NCBI GenBank assembly: GCA_964633725.1
Contig: CAZWHY010000013.1
Location: forward strand, 1 to 64,000
Reading direction: 5' to 3'
Length of the DNA: 64,000 nt
Source of the DNA: Berkiella_A sp964633725
GTDB lineage: Bacteria; Pseudomonadota; Gammaproteobacteria; Berkiellales; Berkiellaceae
The notes below the pieces were generated by a model. It saw only the letters and a program-made list of their open reading frames with translations, was not told the origin of the DNA and made no database searches. The position numbers and the translations under genes are program-made. Shown here one piece after another: positions 19,171 to 26,891 of this stretch; within the stretch, counting starts at the first letter, position 1, and the number at the start of each line of letters is the position of its first letter.

Positions 19171-21564
19171 CTATTTTGATGGTGAATGTAATTTGCCTTC
19201 CGCAAGCGCCTTTAAGACTAAGTCTCTAGGACCATCGGCTATAATTTTGCCATTGTCCATAAGAATCAATCTATCAACTAAAGACAATAGCGAACCTTTG
19301 TGCGTCACTAGAATCAACGTTTTGTCTTTGGCTATTTCTGTGAGCTGTGTTTTAAATAATTCTTCCGTTCGATTATCCATCATATTGGTCGGCTCATCGA
19401 GTACCATAATAGGGGGATCCATTATCATCGCTCTGGCAATGGCAACGGCTTGCCTTTGTCCACCAGATAGTTTGTCACCCCTCTCTCCTACCGGCATATC
19501 AAACCCTTGTGGATGTCTCGCTATAAAATCTGTCACCCCTGCAATTTTGGCCGCTCGTAATATTCTATTGTCATCTGCAAACGGTGCGCTAAAAGTAATA
19601 TTGTCTTTTACAGAGCCGTAAAACAAAACAATATCTTGCGGGACATAACCAATGTTACGACGTATAGAGGAAGGATCTAATTGGCTAATCTCAGTACCAT
19701 CTAATAAAATACTGCCACTAGTGGATTTATATAATCCCAAAATTAATTTTTCTATGGTTGTCTTACCTGAACCAATTCGGCCAATAATGCCTATTTTTTC
19801 ACCGGCTGTAATGTGAAAAGATACATCGTTTAAGGCTGGCACCTCTTGATTGGGGTAATGAAATACAACATTCTTGAACTCTATATCACCGTGCAAAACA
19901 GGGCGATGTAGTGGCGTCTTGCCTTTCACTCGCTCTGTTGGCATTTTCATTATATTGTCTAACGACTGTAAGGCCGCGGTAGATTGATGATAACGTGTTA
20001 ATAACCCCGCGACTTGCGCCAACGGCGCCAACGCACGTCCAGTCAAAATGGTACACGCTATCAAGGCACCCATGGTCATATCACCATCAGAAATCCTGTT
20101 GACACCTAATATCACCACAAAGACTCCGGCAACTTGTTGCACCCACGTAGAAAAACTAACCGCCGTTAATGACAAACTTCTAATTTTAGTCCCTAATTTT
20201 GCAGACATCCCAACAGCGTGTTCCCATTTTTTTTGTAATACGCCTTCTGCTGACATAGTTTTAATTGTCTCAACACCAGACAAAGATTCAATCAGCATGG
20301 CATGTTTTTGACCAGAATAGCGATACGACTCTTTCACGATTTTATTTAAGGGCATCTGAATAATTAACCCCATACTGATAACCAACGGTACGGCTATCAA
20401 AGGCACTATGGCCACATAACCACCAATCATATAAACAATCATGATGAAAAATACAACAAACGGCAAGTCGATTAAGGCACTAATTGTCGTCGAGGTGAAA
20501 AAATCCCTGAAAGAATCAAATTGCTGCATATTATTCGCAAAATTACCCACAGATTCAGGGCGTGATTCCATTCGAACGCCCATCATCTGCTCAAAAATTC
20601 TAGAAGACAGAATCACATCTGTCTTTTTAGCGGCAATATCAATAAAATATCCTCGCAACATTTTCATCAGAAAATCAAAGCAAAATACGATTAAAATACC
20701 AATGGCCAATACCGTTAAAGTATCAATCGCATTATTGGGCACCACTCTATCATATACGTTCATCACAAACAGTGAGGAACCAATCGCGAATATATTAATA
20801 AAAAATGAGGCGACTAAAACTTCGGAATATAAGGGCCATGTTTTTTTTATGACATCCCAAAACCATGCTTTGGGGCGTTCTTTGAATCCCTCATCAGTAC
20901 GTTTGTCAAACCTAAAGGCTGGACGACTGAATATAGCATACCCGGTATAGACTTTTTCCAGTTGTTCATAGGTTAAAATAATCTCGCCTTCTTTGCTTTC
21001 TGGCTGAATCAGTTTAACTTTTTTATGTTTTTTGCTATTCTCGATTAAAACACAAGCTTGACGATTATGTAGCAATAATACACAAGGCAATACCAAAGAA
21101 GATATTTCTTCTACTGTTCGTGTCATAATTTGAGAAGACAAACCCGCGCGTTCAGATGAACGTATAAAAAGCTCTGGTGTCAATTTATTATCAACCAGTG
21201 GTAACCCTGCAATTAAAGACTCAGGTGAAAAAGGATTGTGCTCCAGTCTCGTTAGAATCATTAAACAACCCAATAGTGGATCATAAGCAGACACATGGGT
21301 CGGTGGCACATCCCAAGGATTATCATCCTTCGTTTTATCTTTTGCTTTTGATTTCGATTCTGTTTTTTTAGCTTCTTCGTCTTGGCTTGCCTCTGCTTTT
21401 TCAGCCGGTTTGCCTGTATCTTGTTTGGGTGACGAGTTTGTTTTTGACACATTACTATCTTTGATATCTTTGATATCCTTTATACCATCTATATCTTGTG
21501 TCTCTTTTTTATTTTTAGCTTTTTTTGAGCGGTCATCAGACTTCGTATTTTTAGATTGCGCCAT
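19171..21564 (-). CDS. lapB: LapB type I secretion ABC ATPase with C39-like domain
   Basis: 797 aa. Residues 1-85 are a disordered Lys/Ser/Asp-rich extension longer than usual. A C39-like, non-proteolytic domain follows (about 90-225; YDPLLGCLMILTRLEHNPF), then six TM helices (about 245-520) and an ATPase with Walker A GRIGSGKTT, signature LSGGQRQA and Walker B IMVLDEPTNMMD. The inactive C39-like domain is typical of exporters of RTX adhesins. The in-frame repeat IKDIKDIKD (about 29-37) comes from a 9-bp DNA repeat. It sits between the STAS gene (11-bp gap) and lapC (11-bp gap). Confidence 0.95.
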   Translation of the reverse strand: MAQSKNTKSDDRSKKAKNKKETQDIDGIKDIKDIKDSNVSKTNSSPKQDTGKPAEKAEASQDEEAKKTESKSKAKDKTKDDNPWDVPPTHVSAYDPLLGCLMILTRLEHNPFSPESLIAGLPLVDNKLTPELFIRSSERAGLSSQIMTRTVEEISSLVLPCVLLLHNRQACVLIENSKKHKKVKLIQPESKEGEIILTYEQLEKVYTGYAIFSRPAFRFDKRTDEGFKERPKAWFWDVIKKTWPLYSEVLVASFFINIFAIGSSLFVMNVYDRVVPNNAIDTLTVLAIGILIVFCFDFLMKMLRGYFIDIAAKKTDVILSSRIFEQMMGVRMESRPESVGNFANNMQQFDSFRDFFTSTTISALIDLPFVVFFIMIVYMIGGYVAIVPLIAVPLVISMGLIIQMPLNKIVKESYRYSGQKHAMLIESLSGVETIKTMSAEGVLQKKWEHAVGMSAKLGTKIRSLSLTAVSFSTWVQQVAGVFVVILGVNRISDGDMTMGALIACTILTGRALAPLAQVAGLLTRYHQSTAALQSLDNIMKMPTERVKGKTPLHRPVLHGDIEFKNVVFHYPNQEVPALNDVSFHITAGEKIGIIGRIGSGKTTIEKLILGLYKSTSGSILLDGTEISQLDPSSIRRNIGYVPQDIVLFYGSVKDNITFSAPFADDNRILRAAKIAGVTDFIARHPQGFDMPVGERGDKLSGGQRQAVAIARAMIMDPPIMVLDEPTNMMDNRTEELFKTQLTEIAKDKTLILVTHKGSLLSLVDRLILMDNGKIIADGPRDLVLKALAEGKLHSPSK

Positions 21565-21575
21565 GATATCTCTCG

Positions 21576-22094
21576 TTAGTGTCCTTTATTCGGGTGACCG
21601 ATGGTATCCACAACAGCCTGCATTGCAGGATTGTTCGTTAGATCAGCCAATATTTCATGCGATTTATGAACATTTATCGTAATTTGTGTTCTTGTTATAC
21701 TAGGTTTATCTATGGCTGAAAATTCAGCCAGCGATGCTCTATAGGGTGACACCCCTAATTTTAATAAACATAATGTCTCCATTCGCAAAGCCAATAATTC
21801 TGTTTGAATATCATCACTATTATAATAAACAATTATTGGGTTGCCAGCTAACTTTTTGCACTCTAGTGCATAAGAGGCAATTAGACCATAAATTGTGCTA
21901 TCTATAAATTCAGCCCCAGTTAAATCTATTGCTAGGTTTTGTCTTTGCTTTTGTTTTTCCCATTGCTGGAGCACTAATAAAAAAGTACGCTCTAGCCAAT
22001 CAGAATCCAAGAATCTCAGTTCACCTTGTAAAGCAACCACTGTATTTTTCTCATCAATCAAATATGTAATATGGCTCGACGTATTTCTTGTCAT
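21576..22094 (-). CDS. STAS-domain anti-sigma-factor-antagonist-like protein
   Basis: 172 aa. The central STAS signature LAIDLTGAEFIDSTIYGLIA (about 54-73) contains the serine/threonine phosphorylation site found in SpoIIAA/HsbA-like proteins. The C-terminal 60 residues after the STAS fold are not recognised. Its start overlaps the phosphatase stop in an ATGA junction, so the pair is translationally coupled. The likely role is the switch protein dephosphorylated by the PP2C enzyme, comparable to HsbR-HsbA or RssB-RssC in Pseudomonas. The kinase/anti-sigma partner is not in the window. Confidence 0.85.
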   Translation of the reverse strand: MTRNTSSHITYLIDEKNTVVALQGELRFLDSDWLERTFLLVLQQWEKQKQRQNLAIDLTGAEFIDSTIYGLIASYALECKKLAGNPIIVYYNSDDIQTELLALRMETLCLLKLGVSPYRASLAEFSAIDKPSITRTQITINVHKSHEILADLTNNPAMQAVVDTIGHPNKGH

Positions 22095-23284
22095 CTCATT
22101 TGCCTATTGATGTATAAAAGAGTGACATCATCTGGATGTTCCCTTTGAACATCTAATTTCAAATACGCTAACATTTCATTTAACGTTATTTTCGCATGCA
22201 TACACTCTAGTAACCTACTTTCCTTTTCTTTCAAAGAGTTTCCTTCAATTTCTTCCATAAGCCCATCAGAAAAAAGTGTTAATAATCCATCTTCTGGGAA
22301 TAATATCTGATGTTCATCAAACGCCACATCATCTACCATTCCCACGCCAAATCCTTTGCCTTCCAGAAAAACGGCTTGATTCGCACTGACCATGATAGGA
22401 CTTGGATAATGTCCAGCAATACTATAGGTGAGTTTATGCGTTTGCGTATCTAGTACACAATATACCATGGTAAGATATTTTCCCAATCCAGCCTTTTTAA
22501 TATAGCCATTTGCTTTTTTCATCACTAATTTAGGGTGTAAGATTGTTTGATTATTATGGCTATTATAATTTTGCAACATCTGATCAAAGAATACTTTTAA
22601 CATCATTGTGACAAAAGCGCTCGAGGCACCATGCCCTGAAACATCCGCCAGATAAAATCCAACCTTATTCGCATTAATTTGAAAATAATCTACCATATCG
22701 CCACTTAAATATAATGAAGGTAATATTTTTGACGTAAATTGATATGGCTCTATCACCATATTTTCATTGGGAAAAATATGTTCTTGGGCACTTTTTCCTG
22801 CTTTTTGATCGTACTCTAGCTCTTCAAGGCTTGTTTGAAGCTTTTGATTCATCTCCTCTAGCTGATGCCTATACATCTTATTGTCATGAATAATACGAGC
22901 TCGCTCTAGTGCTTTGCAAATAGAATGTTCAATCTGTGGGAAATTTTCTGGCAATTTCTCAATACAATCCCACGCCCCCAACCTCAAAGATTGTAAAACA
23001 TCCGTCTGATCACTCGAGACTAAGCTAATAATCGGCATATCAGGAAAATGATGGCCAAAATATGACAAAACATCAAAACCCAATTCTGAGTGAGACGCTA
23101 AATCTATCATTAACAAATCAGCGCCTTCCTTTTCAAACTCATCGACAATAGCCGCTTGATTATCATGGCTTGAAAAAGAAAATCCTAAATCCATAAAAAA
23201 CGCACGCAATAAATCATTAGCACATACGTCTTTCGTTAATGTTAAAATTTTACCATAGGTTTTTGCTTGCGAAATCATAAACAC
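22091..23284 (-). CDS. Response regulator with PP2C (SpoIIE/RsbU-like) phosphatase
   Basis: 397 aa. Receiver domain at about 10-130 with D61 (LLMIDLASHSELGFDVL), a coiled-coil linker at about 135-165, and a PP2C phosphatase domain at about 180-397. The latter shows metal-binding acids in SGDMVDYF, LADVSGHGASS, TLFSDGLME and HPDDVTLL. This is the HsbR/RssB-type architecture that dephosphorylates a STAS antagonist; the STAS gene follows with a four-base overlap. It heads the five-gene lapBC operon, suggesting that adhesin export is tied to a partner-switch signal. Confidence 0.93.
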   Translation of the reverse strand: MFMISQAKTYGKILTLTKDVCANDLLRAFFMDLGFSFSSHDNQAAIVDEFEKEGADLLMIDLASHSELGFDVLSYFGHHFPDMPIISLVSSDQTDVLQSLRLGAWDCIEKLPENFPQIEHSICKALERARIIHDNKMYRHQLEEMNQKLQTSLEELEYDQKAGKSAQEHIFPNENMVIEPYQFTSKILPSLYLSGDMVDYFQINANKVGFYLADVSGHGASSAFVTMMLKVFFDQMLQNYNSHNNQTILHPKLVMKKANGYIKKAGLGKYLTMVYCVLDTQTHKLTYSIAGHYPSPIMVSANQAVFLEGKGFGVGMVDDVAFDEHQILFPEDGLLTLFSDGLMEEIEGNSLKEKESRLLECMHAKITLNEMLAYLKLDVQREHPDDVTLLYINRQMR

Positions 23285-23451
23285 CTGTTGATTAATCTAG
23301 TACATATATTCAAGCTTTACAGATTTTTAGCTCTTATATGTTCTTTATCGCCACTTGTGTGTATGACTATAGTCTGAGAAAATAGGCTGGATGAGAAAAC
23401 AGCACTTTACAATGTGAAAGCAGGGAGAAAAAGGGAAAAATATTTTTATAT

Positions 23452-23461
23452 CCCCCCCCCC
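23452..23461. repeat. Ten-base homopolymeric C/G tract
   Basis: A run of 10 C on the plus strand (10 G on the minus strand) lies between the mlaA stop and the start of the phosphatase operon, about 170 bp upstream of that start. G tracts of this length are rare in AT-rich DNA and prone to slippage. No coding frame crosses it. Confidence 0.85.
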
Positions 23462-23485
23462 TAAAATAATATTTACTTTATGACA

Positions 23486-24229
23486 TTACTCATCCATAAA
23501 GTCCTCTAAATCATCCAATGGATCTTCGCCTTCATCAAAATCACTACCGCCATCCGTACTAAGGAAGGTTCTGCGTTGTAAAAAAGCATCTCTGATAAGT
23601 GTATATTCATCCAAAGCAATGGTTGTCAGAACCGACTCAGCATGCAAGATGTTCGCACGCTTATCTGTAAGGTTCAAAGCCAATAAACCCAATCTAACAT
23701 CACGAGACGGTATCCAAGGCCAGACACTCATTCCCCAATCAAATCCAAGCCCTATACCATCACGAATCGTAGAAGGCCCTAAAAAAGGTATCATCAAATA
23801 AGCAGATTGCTCGTAACCCCAAACATAAAGTGTCTGGCCAAAGTCCTCTTTGCGTCTGTCTAAGCCCATCTCACCTGCCGCATCAAAAAACCCTAGCAAC
23901 CCTATGGTTGAATTTATGCTAAAACGTGCTAAATCATGGGCAGCATAGTTAAACTTGCCTTGCAATACATCATTGGCAACAGTGGTGATTTCTTCTAAAT
24001 TACTAAAGAAATTACCGATCCCTGTACGCACAGGCCTAGGCACGTAATTTTTATAAAAATAAGCGGTTGGCTTAATAACGGCTCTATCTACAGTGCGATT
24101 AAAACCATATATTTCTCTATTCATACGTTCAAAAGGATCATCTGGATTTTTAGGCGTACCAGCACAACCCCCTAAAATAAATGTCACACTCAAAACTGAA
24201 AGAACCGATGATTTTATCTTGCGCTGCAT
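23486..24229 (-). CDS. mlaA: MlaA (VacJ) outer membrane lipoprotein
   Basis: 247 aa with a lipoprotein signal ending in LGGC (Cys22). It carries MlaA family motifs: DPFERMNREIYGFNRTVDRAV, the Pro-rich YVPRPVRTGIGNFFSNL segment, and GQTLYVWGYEQSAYLMIPFLGPSTIRDGIG. MlaA, with OmpC/F in enterics, removes misplaced phospholipid from the outer leaflet for retrograde transport by MlaBCDEF. The acidic C-terminal tail (DEGEDPLDDLEDFMDE) is typical. No other mla genes are nearby. Confidence 0.96.
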   Translation of the reverse strand: MQRKIKSSVLSVLSVTFILGGCAGTPKNPDDPFERMNREIYGFNRTVDRAVIKPTAYFYKNYVPRPVRTGIGNFFSNLEEITTVANDVLQGKFNYAAHDLARFSINSTIGLLGFFDAAGEMGLDRRKEDFGQTLYVWGYEQSAYLMIPFLGPSTIRDGIGLGFDWGMSVWPWIPSRDVRLGLLALNLTDKRANILHAESVLTTIALDEYTLIRDAFLQRRTFLSTDGGSDFDEGEDPLDDLEDFMDE

Positions 24230-24298
24230 AAATTATTAACTCTAATCATTAATTTAAATTACTCAAACCCAATAGATTGACCTATTCCATTCTAGCGC

Positions 24299-24335
24299 AA
24301 AAAAAAAGCCCTGCATAACCGCAGAGCTCTTTTTA
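24299..24335 (-). terminator. Intrinsic terminator downstream of the kinase gene
   Basis: On the minus strand the sequence AGAGCTCTGC, a GGTTAT loop and GCAGGGC are followed by nine T. This is a strong rho-independent terminator for the dioxygenase-kinase transcript, placed between that operon and mlaA. Confidence 0.88.
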
Positions 24336-24367
24336 ATTAATCTTGAGATACAAAATATTTTTTGAGG

Positions 24368-25306
24368 TTAACTAAATAATTCCATAAACCGTAAAGCCGG
24401 ATATTCTAAAATTTTATCCGCTAAGTTTTGCATTTCTAAGTGTTTATGGTGTAATAGTTTGTCTTTATGGACAACATGATATTGCCTAAACCGCCAAAAT
24501 GCCGTGGCCACAGCCGCATAAATAGTGAATGTTTGTAACGTTTCTTTTTCAGTTGACAGTAATTTTTGATTTTTATTGTAGCCAGATATGAGGTGCTTAG
24601 CTTTTTCAAAACATATATTATTGTCATACTGACAAGTACCGACAATCGCCATCCCAAGATCAAACATACGATAATAGGAACACGCCTCTTCAAAATCCAT
24701 AAGCGCAATTAATTTATTCTCTTTAATAATAATATTGTCATAGAAAATATCCCCATGAATCAATGACTTTGGTAAATCTTTAGGAATATTTTCTTGTAAA
24801 TACGCTTCTTTTACAGAAAGCCATTGAATAAACGAATGTTTAATATCCTCTTTATTCAATTCAGAGAAATATTTACGCCCATAAGGAAATGACTTCGAAA
24901 GATACGTTGGAGCAGGCACTTTATGCAAGTCACTTATTATTTCACCTAATTGAACCATGACTGGATCACTTAAGTCCTTGATGACTTCACCCTCTATATA
25001 TTTTTTAAGCGTGATAGGCTTATCATCATATAAAATCACTTTTGCGCCTTCTTTAGACGCTATTACTTTTGAGGTATGGATTGATTGTTGCTCTAAGTAA
25101 CACAATAAATCTGCCAAATTGCTAGAATCTCTGAATGATTTTTTTTCACATATTGTTAAAACATATTTGCCTAATTTTGTTTCAACATAATAATTTGTAT
25201 TTTCTGAGCCACCCTCAAGAGCAGAAAATTTTATAATATCACCTACCCCGAATATATGGGTGAGTGTTTCTATCGTACTATGATTATATTGCGTATATAT
25301 GGCCAT
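24368..25306 (-). CDS. APH-family kinase, homoserine kinase type II-like
   Basis: 312-aa phosphotransferase with the APH fold. The N-terminal lobe has SALEGGSENTNYYVETKLG (about 27-45). The catalytic loop is SLIHGDIFYDNII (about 180-192), and the metal-binding segment is ALMDFEEACSYYRMFDLGMAI. The overall pattern resembles ThrB2-type homoserine kinases, but fructosamine, choline and hydroxylated amino-acid kinases share it. It is 19 bp downstream of a 2OG-Fe dioxygenase in one operon ending in a terminator. I infer that it may phosphorylate the hydroxylated amino acid made by that enzyme; plain homoserine kinase is the main alternative. Confidence 0.8.
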   Translation of the reverse strand: MAIYTQYNHSTIETLTHIFGVGDIIKFSALEGGSENTNYYVETKLGKYVLTICEKKSFRDSSNLADLLCYLEQQSIHTSKVIASKEGAKVILYDDKPITLKKYIEGEVIKDLSDPVMVQLGEIISDLHKVPAPTYLSKSFPYGRKYFSELNKEDIKHSFIQWLSVKEAYLQENIPKDLPKSLIHGDIFYDNIIIKENKLIALMDFEEACSYYRMFDLGMAIVGTCQYDNNICFEKAKHLISGYNKNQKLLSTEKETLQTFTIYAAVATAFWRFRQYHVVHKDKLLHHKHLEMQNLADKILEYPALRFMELFS

Positions 25307-25325
25307 AACTTCCTTAAGAATATTT

Positions 25326-26099
25326 TTAATGTAGGCTCTCTATTGGAACAAAATCCAATAAAATAATATCCCTATAACCTTCGGTAATACCATCAGCTGA
25401 GTCAATAGAGGAAACACTATGCCAAACAGAACGATTGAAGAAATAAGAATCAAAAAGATTCTCTTGCGTCAAGATAGTCTCTACCTCTACAGATGGGGAT
25501 GCCCCATGGCCATAAAAATGATTTTCACCTCCTGTAATATTGTGCCGCTTGATGAGATGTTGTACGGTAAACATTTCGTCATCACGATGTATGCCTTCTG
25601 GGGTAGGGTTACCTGGGCAGCCAGGAATCGCTCGAATTTTAATTTGATGGATCCCAACCTTCCAGTAAACAGAGCGCCTAGTTATGTCATAAGGTAAGTT
25701 CTTGAAATCAACCCGGATGAGTGAATGCAAAAATGGATTGTTAATGGTCTTTTCTAACAGAGGGGGAAATGCTCTATCTATGCCACCATTCAGAGGATTA
25801 ATTTCTAAGCTTTGATAGAAAGTGGTATTAGGTTGATGTTTCAATTGTGAAGTAGCCGTATTTAGACAAAACTCACCATATCGTCTCAAACGATAACTTC
25901 CACCATCCGCCATATAGCGATCAACGCCTAGAGCCTCCCAGCTTTGAATAAACTCTTTTTTTGCATGATGAATAGCGGGTAAAAAAGAAAAATATCTAGC
26001 GGGAACGATTACACAATTATTCTGTGAAAGCGTTCTAGAAACTTTGAAATCAATAGATATTTTTGCTAAATTCCTTTTTTGTAATGGTACAGCGAACAT
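25326..26099 (-). CDS. 2OG-Fe(II) dioxygenase, amino-acid hydroxylase-like
   Basis: 257 aa matching the 2OG-Fe dioxygenase family that includes L-isoleucine 4-hydroxylase (IDO). The metal triad is visible: H171 and D173 in GIHRDDEMF, H227 in SVWHSVS. R243 in GYRDIILLDF would bind 2-oxoglutarate. The length agrees with IDO-type enzymes (about 240-260 aa). The reaction is hydroxylation of a free amino acid; the substrate is unproven. It is first in an operon with the kinase gene. Upstream is the gapped repeat tract, so its promoter lies in about 26100-26226. Confidence 0.85.
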   Translation of the reverse strand: MFAVPLQKRNLAKISIDFKVSRTLSQNNCVIVPARYFSFLPAIHHAKKEFIQSWEALGVDRYMADGGSYRLRRYGEFCLNTATSQLKHQPNTTFYQSLEINPLNGGIDRAFPPLLEKTINNPFLHSLIRVDFKNLPYDITRRSVYWKVGIHQIKIRAIPGCPGNPTPEGIHRDDEMFTVQHLIKRHNITGGENHFYGHGASPSVEVETILTQENLFDSYFFNRSVWHSVSSIDSADGITEGYRDIILLDFVPIESLH

Positions 26100-26226
26100 A
26101 AATATAACCTTAAAATTTTCTGAAACGACAACATGTTTTTTTCAAGGCAAAACAATACGGAATACCTTGGAAAAATTCTGCGGATGCCAGTATCTTCCTA
26201 ACGCTTTAAAGCAATACACGAAAAAT

Positions 26227-26288
26227 CTTAATGCTTAATGCTTAATGCTTAATGCTTAATGCTTAATGCTTAATGCTTAATGCTTAAT
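26227..26288. repeat. Heptamer tandem repeat (CTTAATG), left block
   Basis: About nine near-perfect copies of the 7-mer CTTAATG run up to a 100-N gap. Together with the next block they show that the true array is at least 16 copies; its real length is hidden by the gap. The 127 bp between it and the dioxygenase gene hold no ORF. Confidence 0.95.
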
Positions 26289-26388
26289 NNNNNNNNNNNN
26301 NNNNNNNNNNNNNNNNNNNNNNNNNNNNNNNNNNNNNNNNNNNNNNNNNNNNNNNNNNNNNNNNNNNNNNNNNNNNNNNNNNNNNNNN
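26289..26388. other. Assembly gap, 100 N
   Basis: Exactly 100 N, a conventional placeholder for unknown length, lie inside the CTTAATG array. Short reads evidently could not span the repeat. Confidence 0.99.
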
Positions 26389-26445
26389 CTTAATGCTTAA
26401 TGCTTAATGCTTAATGCTTAATGCTTAATGCTTAATGCTTAATAC
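26389..26445. repeat. Heptamer tandem repeat (CTTAATG), middle block
   Basis: About eight copies of CTTAATG continue after the first gap and end with a variant CTTAATA just before the second gap. The phase relative to the left block cannot be known. Confidence 0.95.
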
Positions 26446-26545
26446 NNNNNNNNNNNNNNNNNNNNNNNNNNNNNNNNNNNNNNNNNNNNNNNNNNNNNNN
26501 NNNNNNNNNNNNNNNNNNNNNNNNNNNNNNNNNNNNNNNNNNNNN
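26446..26545. other. Assembly gap, 100 N
   Basis: This is a second placeholder of exactly 100 N, located at the change from the 7-mer array to the 16-mer array. Confidence 0.99.
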
Positions 26546-26674
26546 TTAAATAGCTTAATGCTTAAATAGCTTAATGCTTAAATAGCTTAATGCTTAAATA
26601 GCTTAATGCTTAAATAACTTAATGCTTAAATAGCTTAATGCTTAAATAACTTAATGCTTAAATAGCTTAATGCT
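26546..26674. repeat. 16-bp tandem repeat array
   Basis: About eight copies of a 16-mer CTTAAATAGCTTAATG, two of them with AAC instead of AGC. The 16-mer is the 7-mer CTTAATG plus a related 9-mer CTTAAATAG, so the two arrays share an origin. There are no unique spacers, so it is not CRISPR. A TTGCACA-ATG-TGTGCAA hairpin follows at 26681-26697, and the remaining bases to 26840 show no gene. Confidence 0.95.
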
Positions 26675-26841
26675 ACTTAGTTGCACAATGTGTGCAAGAG
26701 GGTATAGAGCGAAAGTGAAGATACGGGAACGAGATGAATTGTACAAGATATTTGATAATACAGCAAGTATGGGCATTACCAATACGGCGTAAATGCAAAA
26801 GCGACTAAATAATCACTTAACTAACTATAGGTTCTAAAACA

Positions 26842-26870
26842 CCGCGGCAAACAAAACCGCGGCGCATAGG
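26842..26870 (-). terminator. Putative terminator of the porin gene
   Basis: CCGCGG, a 9-nt loop and CCGCGG form a GC-rich stem about 30-50 bp beyond the porin stop. On the minus strand it is followed by GTGTTTTAG, a short U stretch. This is a likely intrinsic terminator with a modest U tract. Confidence 0.6.
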
Positions 26871-26891
26871 ACTGAACTATGAGTCTAAAAC

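Noticed and set aside
18809..19621. 270-codon plus-strand ORF across the lapC/lapB boundary
   Set aside because: It runs antisense to two well-supported genes, and its composition is that of a shadow frame.
20441..20950. 169-codon plus-strand ORF inside lapB
   Set aside because: Antisense shadow of the LapB transmembrane region; no independent support.
24436..24708. 90-codon minus-strand ORF within the kinase gene
   Set aside because: It is an alternative frame inside a gene with clear kinase motifs.
26227..26674. Possible CRISPR array
   Set aside because: The repeats are contiguous 7-mers and 16-mers without unique spacers, and no cas genes are present.
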